Origin: Oxyruncus cristatus
Taxonomy: Eukaryota > Chordata > Aves > Passeriformes > Cotingidae
Reading direction: 5' to 3'
Assembly (NCBI GenBank): GCA_013399855.1
Contig: VXAY01005972.1
Location: 1-64,000, forward strand
DNA length: 64,000 bases
Every line of letters starts with the position of its first letter. Position 1 is the first letter of the stretch. Positions 25,601-36,806 of this stretch are shown here, one piece after another. The notes beneath the pieces are model-generated. The model ran no database searches, was not told where the DNA came from, and saw only the letters and a program-made list of their open reading frames with translations. The position numbers and the translations under genes are program-made.

Positions 25601-28570
25601 ATTCTCCTGTGACTTGGCATTACATGATATTCATAGAAATCTACTACTCCCATTTCAGGGATATAGACTATCCACCTGCAATCATGCTCCTGTATTTCCT
25701 CTAAATAATTTTTTCTCTTTACCTCAGAAAATAACCATCATTATGTCAAAAATGCTCTGAACTGTATTGAGAATACCGCTTTAATACACTACAGTATTTA
25801 AAATTATTAATCCACAATATTTTTATAAAAAGATGGCATCTGATACGATGCAATTCTGATAAATTGAGTCATGTTTCTGTTTTGGATAAAAATGTATACC
25901 AAATCATCCAGTTCCTGACTCTGATTTGTGACTCTTTGTAGGTAGACAAAGCTTCCCTGTAGATATGTCTGTTGCATTGAAACTTCACATCAGCAAGTCT
26001 TAACTCCCGTGTCTGTTAGCAAACAGAACTCCACAGGTAAAATGAATTGAATTCAAGCAACCTGCAGTTGAGCCCAGATATTTTCCCATTTGGGAGCCCT
26101 CTGAAAGGAAGGTTTCTGTCTGTATTAGCTGGCAGACTTTGTGGCACTGCAAGGGAACAGGATATATTTCTCCACACTCTCATTGCACCAGTGTGCTTTC
26201 CTTCTTTGTTCTATGCAATGTAAACACTATTCCCTGCAAGGTTTTCCTTTCTCCTGGAAAATCCCACTGGACAATGGAGGTTTGAGGAGAGGAAGAGCTG
26301 CATAGAGCTCTGCAGGAGGAGGCAGGTGGAGTGTCCATCTGCAGGTGGGTATATTTGAGCTTATGGAGCAGTTAGGCTGTGCTTCTACAGCCTGTGTAGT
26401 CCAACAGCAAACAAATAATCTTGGAGATGCAAGAGTGTGAATGCAAAGACCCTTCCCTTGGTGATAGACTTTACCACCTGTTTTGCTGACGTCCACATAC
26501 CCATAGAATAAGAGGAGAGGTCTGTATTTCCTGGAGAAAAACGCTCCAACAGCAATTTCTATGAAATAGAAAGTGTTGTTCGAGTTGTTAACAACTCTTG
26601 CATTGGGTGTATGGAACTGGCAGTTTTATCTAAGGACTAGAGCCCTGGACTTGTGCCCTACATAGGGGAGAGCAGGGATTTGCAAAGCAGGGCTGGGAAC
26701 ATTCGTGCTTTTGTGAGGAAGATCCATATGCTTTGTTACAGCTACAAACATCCTCACCCCTTGGTTAGGCCTGAGGGAAGTTACCCTACATCTGTCTTGT
26801 AACTGACCCTGATCTGCTCCTCTATGGTGCTGAAAAACTTGGGACATGAATTGGTCTTTTTTTTCTTCAGTAGGCCAGATTGTTATTGACATTGAGGAAC
26901 TTGAAGGAAAGAGACAAATATTCATGAACAGCTCTTCCAGAATGGAGATTTTTGCTGGATATTTTTATTGTCAGTGGTAGCAGAATTGGCTTTAAGTTCT
27001 AATGGCCGTTTCCTAAATGCAGGTGCGTCACTGCTGAGAGGCTGTGTAGAACCTTGTGGCATCAGTCACAAGTTTACAGACATTTTTAGTATCCTGGGGT
27101 GAAAACAATTCTCTGTTCTGTTCTAGGGAAAAAAGCAGATACTATAAAAAGAAGCAGCTTCATGGCGACTGGTCCCATTTTAGCTTAGCAAATGTAAATG
27201 CATAAAATTTGGGATGTTTAAGGAACATTTCTTTCCAATGCTCTGTTTCTCTTTTGAGGCTTTTATAAAATGTTTTCATTAATATGTTCTCTTTTAAAAT
27301 ACTTTTTTTTTTAATCAGAAACAAAGATCAAGTACCCTAAAAGCAGAACATTTTTCTAAGAGTTATTTCAGATAATTTAGTCTAGGTTATTTGCTATGTT
27401 AATTCATGAGCTTATGTATGTTTTTCCTGAAAATGTTTATGGTAATGGTGGGGACAAATACAGTGGAGATTCAATAGAACTTTAAAATATCTTTATCCAT
27501 GTGCCTTGTGAATTTGGACAACAGAAATTTAAATATTAAATATAAGTATTTGATACTATTTCATGTAAATGCCTTCCTTACAGGATTTTTCACTTGTGTC
27601 TGTGGTGTCTTTGTGGGATGTCAAAAAGGTCATAAACAAATACACTTTGATCTTTCAGCTGAATGTGAAGTTACAACTTAACCAGCTCATCGATTGATTT
27701 TAGCAGACTTTGATTTGAGGGATACCTGGTAATTTTTAAATACACAGGACTACTTTTCGAAGCCAGTCCTTCCATCTTTGCCCTGAAGGAAAGCCAGTTG
27801 AGGTAGAAAACCCTAATCCTGGAGAATGTGTGTATTTAAAAACCCCACCTTTTTCCCTAGTTGTATTGCACTGGGCAGCTTTTAACAGGTAATACTGCTC
27901 TACGAAGATGTGCCTGTTTAAGCCATTTGATTATAATAAATTACTACTTTCTAATACAAAAAAACTAAGCAGGTATTAATGTGTGGAGTTTATTTAAATA
28001 TACACTCACCATTCTGCAGTGATATTTCAAAGGCTACATCTTGTCCAAATAGGTTGTTGTCACTGTCAGGGTTAGCAACACATAGATGAATACAAATCCT
28101 TTCTATAAAAATTTACAAAGCATGTTACATCTCTTAAGAGGGCTACACCAGTTTTCATTATATTTTACAGATATTAGCACTTTTAAAATGTAATTTAAAG
28201 GGTCAAAATAATCTTTTTGCTTAGCATTTCTCACCTAAAAATATAGCAAGGATGTTTTATTTCCTTTAATACTTCTATAAACTATGCAGAATTTTTTTAA
28301 TAAAATGTAATATATTTTATAAGCTAATAAGACAGAATGGGTAATTAAAGGTTTCTAGCATGCATTACTATAACTTGCAAATACGGAGACATTTTGGTAA
28401 TCTTTTCTTACTAAAGATGTGAATGTTTAATGTACTTTCACTGTTTCTACTTTGGTAGTCCGATGGGAATTCAGTAATGACATTTTGTCATGTCAAACTG
28501 TGAACATAAATTTGTACTGTACAGTCCTCATACTATATTTAGTATACAGTTCGTATGTATTATACTTGTT

Positions 28571-28576
28571 AATAAA
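28571..28576 (+). terminator. KLF3: Candidate distal poly(A) signal of KLF3
   Basis: AATAAA followed within 30 bases by a GT-rich element. It is the last good signal before a more GC-rich intergenic patch (28628-28860). Confidence 0.5.
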
Positions 28577-30875
28577 ACACTCAGAATATTGGTTTTGGTC
28601 GTGTTGTTGCACACTGCAAGACAAAGGTCATGATGCAGGTGTGAGGGTCGGAGGAATGCGTGGAGACCCCTGTGGGCTCTGGGGTTTTGGGTGGCCGTTC
28701 TGCAGGGCCCGTGGCCGCTTCCCGTGTGTTCCTGCCCCACACGGGGCCTAGGGCAGGAGCACAAGGCGCTACCTGGAGGTACCAGCACTGCCTCCAGCTC
28801 CTCTGTGCTGGAGGAGCTGTGCCCAGCAGCACACTCGGTGGAAAGCTCGCCAAAATACTTTACTTGCTTCTAATTAGAGTGTTTTAATTAGTCCATTGAC
28901 AGGTCTGGAGCACCAAACACGCAGGTTTGCTTTTATTACCACTCACAGGATGACTGACTGGGCCTGCAAGTAGACTCACACTGCCAACATGTCAACACGT
29001 GTGAGTTCTGCTCACCTCTGGGCACAGCTGCAGGCTTTGCTGAGAGATGATGATGAAGAATGGGGTTTTATTTATTCAAACTTCTACAGATGCCTGAAAA
29101 GAGGAAGCCTGGTTGAATTCACTATGCATCCATAACACTTCGAGTTACATAACATACATAACACGTAACAATTACCTGCTGAGGTAATTGCTCAGGGTTG
29201 TCAATCTATTGCTGCCTGGGACCCTGCAGGTCAGCCTGATGAGCACCTGTACCATGCTTTGGTGACAGAAGGGAAAGCAGGTACAGAGGAAATGAGACAT
29301 AGAAACAAAACCCTGCAAACGGAAAACAGAATGTGAGAAAATGACCGGCTTGTATTTCTTGGCCTCCTGCTTGAAAATAAGGACTGCTCATGGTAAAGTT
29401 CACATCACGCTGTTGATTTCTAAGGTTCAGGCAGGAGGGACCAATGGCATAGGGGACTGAGTCACAGCCACTGATCCAGCGTGGGAGCAGCCAAGGGAAA
29501 GGGCTCATCCTGACCTGTCCTCTCTAGCCCACACACACTTGCAAGAGGCTACGCCAGTCGCTGGGCTGATACGATTATGTCTTTCAGTTTTCCTGAATCA
29601 AAAACCATTGCATATGCTCTAGACAGAGCTATCATTTTCAGGAAACAGTAATAATTTAATCGGCCACTTGGTGTCCCCCTTAGCCTGAGAAAAAAGGCAA
29701 AATCCAAACCTATGAGATTGTAATTTAGGATAGTATTTCTCTTCTCGTATTTGAGAAGTGAAGCTGTTCTCTCTGTCTTACCTGGTATCAGTGAGTCTGA
29801 TACTGTCATACATAGAAATCGGTTCGAGGATTCAAAACTGATCTATGCGTCTTTACTGCAATTTTTAGCTGTAAAAACACTTTAAAAGTATCCTCTGCAA
29901 TTAAAACTCTGGCCTGGCTGAACATTAACTAAGCCAATACACAGTGTTGCTTTCATATGTGCTCCCAGGCTGGTGAGCTCAGGAAGAACAGCATCTGACA
30001 GCATTTTTATTATATTAACAGTATATATAAATACTATTATATTTATATAAATATGATCGTATTTCAAGAGTTCTACCAGGTACTGGTGTCTTGTAAGTCT
30101 TGCAAACTTCTTCAAAAGAAGAAGCTCTAAGAACACATTTAAAAAAAAATAAAAATTCAACAGTGTATTGCCTCACAAAAAGCAATGAAGGAAAGCATTT
30201 GCTACATTTGGGAAAAAAAATACATATATGTACAGAGTTTCAGGCAAAAAGAAAACGGAAGTTCCAACAGAGAAGTGATGAGAAATATTGTCAAATAATA
30301 ACTTAAAAAAGAAAACCAGCAAATACTCTAAATCACAACAAAATGAGCCTGCTTTATCAAAGGAACTCAGAAGTGTATCGTAAGAAGCTGTTGTGTATGG
30401 TACAGTATGTAAACAACTGAAATATTTGGCATGTGCATCAAAGATCTGTGAGGTGGGAAGGACAGAGTATAAAGGGGTGTTACAGTGTTAATATCCTAAA
30501 ACAATATACATGGCAGACTCGAGAAACTATTCCTTTCACACCCACTAAAACTTACGTTTCGAAACCGTCTTATAGGTGAGGGACTCTTCCACAGCCCAGA
30601 TCCTGTATGTTTTTTAGGATATAAACCCCAGTTTGCTGATGCATTACCTTTACAGACTGGAAAGCCTGATTTGAGACATTTTACTTCCTCTTTTCTCATC
30701 TGGTTTACAGACAAACTCTGCCTTTAGCCCATTAGCACGAAGTGTGAATGCTAGGCATGCCCTTGGACTGTAATGTCTGGGGGGTAGAGAAGTCTTTCAG
30801 GAAGGAGGGACACAGGTTTTTTGTTAGCATTCTCTACTTCAAAGTGCCAAGGAGCCCTAGAGAGGTAGAATAATA

Positions 30876-31150
30876 AAATCATAGAATCATAAAATGGCTT
30901 GGGTTGGAGGGGTTTTTAAAGGTCATCCAGTCCAAATTCCTTGCAATGAACATGGACATCTTCAGCTAGATCAGGTCACTTACAATCTGACCTTAAACGT
31001 TTCCAGTGATGGAGCATCCACAATTTCTTTCAAAGCCCTCTTCCAGTGTATCAGCAACCTCATTATAAAGAATTTCTTGCTCATATCCAACCTAAATCAA
31101 CCCTCTTTTACTTGATAACCCTTACTGTTTGTCTTACAGCTCCAACAATA
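30876..31150 (-). mobile_element. CR1 LINE 3' tail, antisense
   Basis: The plus strand begins AATCATAGAATCATAAAATG and continues GGTTGGAGGGGTTTTTAAAG. This is the reverse complement of a CR1 3' end, followed by the reverse complement of the LDIR-coding segment (CATATCCAACCTAAA). It is 5'-truncated and diverged. Confidence 0.85.
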
Positions 31151-31239
31151 CCCTGTTTGCAAAGCTATCAGTGGAGAATGGAGAAGGCTGTGTCATGCTG
31201 CTTTTGGTGCTGAAGAATGCGGAAACCAACCTGACTCAT

Positions 31240-31860
31240 CAATCCCAAGCATTCTGAGGAAAAACAATGTTTCCTCATGGAAACTGGCACCCCTGAAGAT
31301 GTGGAAGACCTGATAAAGTGCCTGATAAAGGAACCAACAAGTGATACTAATGATACCTTAGCTAAAGCTGCTGAGCTAACACAGCTGGCCTGGAGACACC
31401 TGGCTGACAGTCAATCATATATAAAACATAAAAGCCCAGTCTCACTTTTGAGTGGTAGAGTCTTTAACATGCCTTCTGGCAGTGTGTGTGCAGTCTCCCC
31501 GCTTGAGTGGGGATGTCCCTCAAGGTTACTCCTCCAGGCTGAGGGAACCAGATTTGCCCACAGTCACTGATATGGGTGACTAACATTAATCTCCACTTAT
31601 TAATTGTTTTTGCTAGCTTTTATATAATTGCTTCAATATTACTTCAATAATAGCACACTATAGTAGTAGTTATATCTACCTATACTGTGTAGTAAAAAAT
31701 TCTGAGTAAGGTCTTTTTAGTCGAATCACTATCATTATCAAAATCAATCTAAATAATTTTTTAAAATGTAAATATATTTGGGTTGCCATTCTTAATCCTG
31801 CAGGACAACGTTGTACATAGGTTAAATTACACCTATATAAACCATTGGCTAAGTCTTCAG
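31240..31860 (+). mobile_element. Possible LTR-like fragment
   Basis: A TATATAAAA box followed by a sequence resembling an LTR R/U5 region suggests a retroviral LTR remnant: CAATCATATATAAAACATAA, then CTTGAGTGGGG and CTCCAGGCTGAGGGAACC. I could not find matching terminal TG...CA ends or a target duplication. A 97-codon open frame at 31277 gives no recognisable protein. Treat as tentative. Confidence 0.3.
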
Positions 31861-32698
31861 ACTTTGTCTGAAGCTCCCATTCCACCTGCAGCAGAGCTCC
31901 AGTGGTGTACTGAGGCCACATCCCCAGGTTTAACACCTGTACTTCTGAGGAACGCACTGCAGAGCTGGCTGTAAGTGGCTGGCTGGCCCACAAGGTTTGT
32001 GATGCACTTTCAGCAGCACCCCATGCTGCCCAATGCCTCTGGCCACCATGTTGGGTTTGCCATGAAGCACAAGTGACATTCAGTAAAACCTTCCAGACTT
32101 GGACTCCTGCAGAGCACTAAGCTCCTCTCTGTCTTTGAACATCTTTCCTCACAAATAACGTGCTTTTAAAGCGTGGTACATCCACCAGCTCCCACTGAAG
32201 GTTTAGCACCCCTTTTTAAGGCACAAAAAGAAAGCTTCATCCTGACTTTGGAAAAGGGGGAGATCTCAGATTTGCTGTTACAGAAGTCAGTAGCCAACTT
32301 CCCTTCACCTGAAGTTAGATTTAGTAGGGATTTCTAGCTCCTTTTTCCAAAGCTCTACACTGGGAGCCAGGCACCTTGCATTCTATTGTGATCCTACCCA
32401 GTTAACCTGAACTGGTAGGTGGGTGCCAGCAGCGTCTCAGCATCACTGGACACCAGGAAGCTCTCTTACATCTTCAAATTCACTGTTTCACCCAGCTACC
32501 ATGCCTGTTGGGTGCTTGGTGAACCACCTCAGTGAGTGTTAAGGATCACATCCTCTTACTGGTTTGCTCGCCTCACGTGCTGCTCACAACTGTGATCACT
32601 GGGCTTTGCAATTCCATTAAGCCATAAGTATAATTACACAACTCCACATCACCAGTGAAATGACACATGAAATTTAATAACAGATAAAGAATGAGAGG

Positions 32699-32704
32699 TT
32701 TATT
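32699..32704 (-). terminator. TLR1A: Candidate poly(A) signal of TLR1A
   Basis: TTTATT on the plus strand (AATAAA on the minus strand), about 975 bp downstream of the TLR1A stop. It is the nearest canonical signal that I found, implying a 3' UTR of about 1 kb. Confidence 0.4.
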
Positions 32705-33678
32705 GGACTGTCAAATAAGCACAGCAAACTACTAGATGTCTCCTATCAAAAACCAAAACACCGCTAGATTTCAGCAGAGAAGTTATTTTCCAAGGAAATG
32801 TACTCCTTTTTCACCTGTATGATGACCCTCAGCACCTGCTGTTTAAAAGAGCAAGGTAACAGAGTTCAGTGAAAGTCTGGAAATAAAAGGGGGCTCACCT
32901 TCAAATATCAATCTTCTAAGTTCTAGAAAACAGGAAAAATACATAACCCAGTACAGCTTGATATGATCACAGCAGAAAGCAGAAGTATTACAATATTATA
33001 AAAAATTCACAAGTTCAGATATTTACTATGATTTTGAAGACAATGAAGAGTGAATTCTGTGAAATCATGACTTGGTAGTTATCTCTGGGCAAGTGGGAAT
33101 GTCTAGTACAGCAAAGGAAGAAGAATATTAAACAAGGATTAACGGATCCAAATTTACCTAAGAAACTCTCTCTGTGATGAAGGGAAAGACTTCTAGGAAG
33201 AAAAACATGCTAAAGGTGTAGGGATATTGTACCCATGACATCTACTATACCCATGTACAGGAAGGGTTTTAAACAAGAATTTTCTTCTTGTTTGTGTTAT
33301 CTGATTAAATCCAAGGAAGCAGATGCTTACAACATTAACCCCAGAACATGCATGTCAGAACAAAGATTAAATGCATTCCTTGGCAGTCCTGATGACAGTG
33401 AACCAACCACTATCATCATTATTTTCAAATATGGTTTTCAATGGGAAAAGTACGATATTTATACAACCCAAAAATAAGGTCAATCACTATGAAAATTTAT
33501 CTTTCCGTCTCTTTGTTGATGATGGGCAACTACAGATAACTTTCGACTACTTTGATGACTAGAATAAACAATAGCAATCTCTGTATGTATCATAATTACA
33601 TTTTGCAACAAACTAGGAATTGTATAAAACAGAATTGAATGCAAAACAGTCAAATCAGTTATTCATATACTTATACTA

Positions 33679-36108
33679 CTAAGTATATGTAACATCACTC
33701 TGCTCCTTATTTGCTTCAATGGCTATGGGCAGGTTAATGTTAATAGCTGCCCTCAGGTTAGCCCAGAAAAGGGCACGTTTGCTCCTCTCCTTCGGCCACT
33801 CCAGGTAGGTGCGTTTTGCCATGAGAGCCTTCAGCTTGTGATACCTGGCAGGGATAATGTATGGAGGGATCGGCTCCAGTAAAATGAGGATTAAGCTGTT
33901 GGAATTCTCACTGAATAACTTGTGATGAGCAAAGTACAACTCATAGTGGCACCACTCGCTCTGCACAAAGTTGGGAGACAACACAAAGATCGACTTGTAG
34001 CTCTTCTCAATGCAGTCAATGATGTTCTCCACAATGCTCTTGCCCGGGATAAAGTTTCTCTCGTGCTGGCACAGTTGCACGCAGCCCTCCCCCCTCTCCA
34101 GGTTTGGGATCAGCTCGTTCTTCACCCACAGCGCGTCGCGCTCGCTGTAGGAAATGAACGCGTGAAACTGCAGAACGGTCTCCTGCTCTCTGGGGGGGTT
34201 GTGCCGAGCTCTCCGCTTGGTCTGCGTCCACTGCCACGTCATCCGCACGTACCAGGGCACATCCAGGTAGATGCACAGGAAGGCCACCACAGCCACCAGC
34301 ACCAGGGTCAGCAGCAGGGCTGTCACGAGCAGCAGCGTCGTGTTGCAGGCCAGTTCACTCAGGTGGAAGTCCTTCAGCTCCGTGCCTCGCAAGCCTTCCG
34401 GGTACTCGCACACGTACGCCGACGGCCAGCCAAACAGCTTCCCCCCTGACTGCCTCTCCAGACGGATAAAGTCTTGCAGTTCACAGGAACACTTGAATGG
34501 GTTGTGCCCAGCTTGTAGCTCCCTGACCCTTGGGCAGCTCTGGAAGAAGCCAGCAGATGGGGTGAGGATCGAATTCATCTCTGTGTTCAGGAACTGCAGG
34601 GATGTAAAGGCACTGCACCCTGGCAGGTCAGCCAGCCTGTTTGATGCCAGGTTCAGCTCTTCCAGGGATTTCAGGTTGGCCATCCCCTTTGGGACACTGC
34701 TGATCTGATTGTTTTGTAGGTCGAGCTTTTTGATGTTGGCTGGCAAGCACTCAAAGACGGCATCAGCCAACTGATTGGAGGACAGGTCCAGCTCTGTCAG
34801 AGACGCAGCCCACTGGCACGGCACATCAGCTCCATCGTGGCGCAGCAAGTTGTTGCTCATGTCCAGGTATTTCAGTGATTTCATACGGCTGGTCATGAAG
34901 CTTACCTTGAGAAGGCTCTCAAATTTATTCCGTTGCAAAATAAGTAATTTCAGATCCATCAAAGTGCCACAATTCTGGAACAACTCATCCGTCAGGGCAT
35001 TGTGAGAAAAATTTAAATACTGAAATGAGCTTGTTCTATTGGGGCAAAGCATGTGTGGCATATATGCATCATATATTGTCAAACTGGCAATATTCATCTC
35101 TGAAAACTGTCTGTATAGAATCTCCTGGTTGAAATAATAAAGCTTATTACGAACATGCTCCAAAGTTAACGCTTTCATGGAGCCATCCAAGGAGATTAAT
35201 TGTTCCAGAGAGCTTAACAAGGGGAGGAAACCATATTTAGTCAGCTCCCCCAGTGGTCCCCGAAAAGTCAAATTTCTCACAGTCAAATGCTCTACAGGTG
35301 AATACCAAATAAGCAGGAAAAGTTGCAGAATGATAGCCCATTGTACATCCACAGTGTCAAGAACGAGAGCTGTTGTCTTGATTTTCTTCAGAAGCATTAA
35401 AGGAGGAGAGGGGAAATATTTATAACTCAAGGTATATATTAAGTTAACTATTTTTAAGTTTTCCGAAGTGCTCATTCCATCGTACAAGAGGGAAAAACTG
35501 AAGTTTTGGTTTGCTGCAAAATCAATGTGGAGGCTCCTTGTATTCAAGGCTGTCAGACTCTGGGGCTCGTACAGAGAAAAGTTTCCCAAGGTCAGGAAGA
35601 CGGTGTGCAGCTGCAAATGTTTGATATACCTGAAGTCTGACCTTCGTATCATCATGGCACTTAATCCTAGGTACTCCAAACGAAACATGTTCTCAAATTC
35701 CTGACAGATAGGCAAGGCAGCAAACTTATTGTAAGAAAGATCTAAATGTCTAAGACATGCGAGAGTTAGACAGCAAACTTTCAAAACGTTATTATGAGAT
35801 AAATCTAAGTATTCTAAATTTTCGTTAAAAACAAAGACACTAAAGTCAAGCACCGTAATTAGATTGTGAGAAAGATTTAATACTCGAAGGTCAGAAAGAG
35901 TAATAAATTCTGAGATACTAATTCCAGAGATGCTATTATGTGATAAATCTAATACTTGAGTATGTACTGGAATGTTTTTTGGAATATTAGTTAGTAATCT
36001 GCTTGAATAATTTGCAATAAATTCATTTTCCGCAGTTGGCTGGATATTATTCCATAGCATGAATGTAAAGGCACAAGCAAAGGCACAGCTATTCGTGAGG
36101 GGTCTCAT
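33679..36108 (-). CDS. TLR1A: Toll-like receptor 1 family member A (long TLR1-like receptor)
   Basis: This single coding exon encodes 809 residues of a type I membrane pattern-recognition receptor. TLR1-type proteins pair with TLR2 to sense bacterial lipopeptides and signal through MyD88. Visible parts: a signal peptide (MRPLTNSCAFACAFTFML), N-terminal LRRs with LDLSHN and LNLSHN repeats, the characteristic irregular central LRRs, an LRR-CT with NPFKCSCELQDF, a transmembrane helix at about 592-615, and a TIR domain from about 648. The TIR has box 1 FHAFISYSERD, the BB-loop proline near 688 in RNFIPGKS, and box 3 ALFWANL. The ATG at 36108 is chosen because it precedes the signal peptide; an in-frame TTG extension to 36174 has no support. 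Residues ~391-794 are nearly identical to TLR1B through gene conversion. Length and layout match the longer avian paralogue. Confidence 0.93.
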   Translation of the reverse strand: MRPLTNSCAFACAFTFMLWNNIQPTAENEFIANYSSRLLTNIPKNIPVHTQVLDLSHNSISGISISEFITLSDLRVLNLSHNLITVLDFSVFVFNENLEYLDLSHNNVLKVCCLTLACLRHLDLSYNKFAALPICQEFENMFRLEYLGLSAMMIRRSDFRYIKHLQLHTVFLTLGNFSLYEPQSLTALNTRSLHIDFAANQNFSFSLLYDGMSTSENLKIVNLIYTLSYKYFPSPPLMLLKKIKTTALVLDTVDVQWAIILQLFLLIWYSPVEHLTVRNLTFRGPLGELTKYGFLPLLSSLEQLISLDGSMKALTLEHVRNKLYYFNQEILYRQFSEMNIASLTIYDAYMPHMLCPNRTSSFQYLNFSHNALTDELFQNCGTLMDLKLLILQRNKFESLLKVSFMTSRMKSLKYLDMSNNLLRHDGADVPCQWAASLTELDLSSNQLADAVFECLPANIKKLDLQNNQISSVPKGMANLKSLEELNLASNRLADLPGCSAFTSLQFLNTEMNSILTPSAGFFQSCPRVRELQAGHNPFKCSCELQDFIRLERQSGGKLFGWPSAYVCEYPEGLRGTELKDFHLSELACNTTLLLVTALLLTLVLVAVVAFLCIYLDVPWYVRMTWQWTQTKRRARHNPPREQETVLQFHAFISYSERDALWVKNELIPNLERGEGCVQLCQHERNFIPGKSIVENIIDCIEKSYKSIFVLSPNFVQSEWCHYELYFAHHKLFSENSNSLILILLEPIPPYIIPARYHKLKALMAKRTYLEWPKERSKRALFWANLRAAININLPIAIEANKEQSDVTYT
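33728..34938 (-). repeat. Gene-conversion tract, TLR1A copy
   Basis: A 1211-bp block identical to 44769-45979 (constant offset 11041) except at 34159, 34677, 34690 and 34774. Three of the four differences are synonymous; 34677 gives Asn in TLR1A and Asp in TLR1B. Similarity drops sharply at both ends, within the coding sequence. Confidence 0.95.
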
Positions 36109-36198
36109 TATGCTATCTAGCTTTATCTTGTTTTTGTACAGAAACACAGAAGCATATCGTTGTTTTCTGTTCAATATGTGTCACTGTTGAGTCCAGCC
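36109..36198 (-). other. TLR1A: TLR1A 5' UTR on the coding exon
   Basis: On the minus strand a good acceptor (TGTTTTCTTTTCACAG) ends at 36199, leaving 90 bases of 5' UTR before the ATG. This implies at least one upstream non-coding exon at higher coordinates; its position is not certain (see the candidate promoter near 41.94 kb). Confidence 0.55.
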
Positions 36199-36806
36199 CT
36201 GTGAAAAGAAAACACATGGAATTTGATGAAGTTGTTGAATGGTTGAATTTGCTTTTTTTTATTGCTAAAATAAGGTTCAATATAAAATAAAAAAATATTT
36301 TTACATACTCTTGTTCTAAATTCTTATCAGTTGTTCTCACACACCCCCCCATTCTCTAATCCCAGTTATTTTTTTTCTCAGTTAAATATAAATTAATTCC
36401 TTTATAATGGGAGGAATATAATCACTGTTATGTTAAAAACACATAGATGTTAAGAAATACACCTTTCTCAACAATCTTGAAAAGCACAAAACTGGTACAA
36501 GTAGAAAATGCATTTAGGAATAAAGGAGAATGGAACAAGGCCCCCATCTGCTCTTCCTGTACACCCCAAGCTCACACACATTTGGGGACAGAATTTCAGT
36601 AGAACCACCCTCACAGGAACTAGTGCAAAAACAACCTCTTCAGTCAGAAAAGACAAAGGATATTCCTCTTCACACACCAAAGACCTTGGACATGGCCATG
36701 CACCCCCTCAGGTCAGCTGATCAGCTTTGTCTGTGCTACAGCACAAAGACATAGGGGTCCATTTTCCAATAAGCCAAGAATGCTGAGGAGAAATTATACC
36801 ATCCAT

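Larger units (their letters stand above)
24552..28595 (+). other. KLF3: KLF3 3' untranslated region (predicted)
   Basis: About 4 kb of AT-rich sequence follows the stop. Possible poly(A) signals are ATTAAA near 24650, AATAAA near 25095, 27941 and 28300, and AATAAA at 28571-28576 followed by a GT-rich stretch (GGTTTTGGTCGTGTTGTTG). The last has the best downstream context and fits the long 3' UTRs known for KLF3. A sense CR1 tail lies inside at about 25280-25600. The end point is a prediction. Confidence 0.55.
28600..32690. other. Intergenic region between KLF3 and the TLR1 cluster
   Basis: No gene can be supported here. The interval starts with a GC-richer patch (28628-28860) and contains an antisense CR1 copy (30876-31150) followed by an LTR-like fragment (about 31240-31860). 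The rest is AT-rich and unrecognised; its open frames are short and show no family resemblance. Confidence 0.6.

Noticed and set aside
31277..31570. 97-codon open frame in the KLF3-TLR1A spacer
   Set aside because: No recognisable domain, and it overlaps a probable LTR fragment.
33922..34449. 175-codon plus-strand open frame (and its twin at 44963-45490)
   Set aside because: It is exactly antisense to the conserved TLR TIR/transmembrane coding region and appears in both copies because the sequence is shared; no family resemblance.
36109..36174. N-terminal extension of TLR1A by 22 codons to a TTG
   Set aside because: TTG starts are not expected in vertebrates, and the ATG at 36108 directly precedes the signal peptide.
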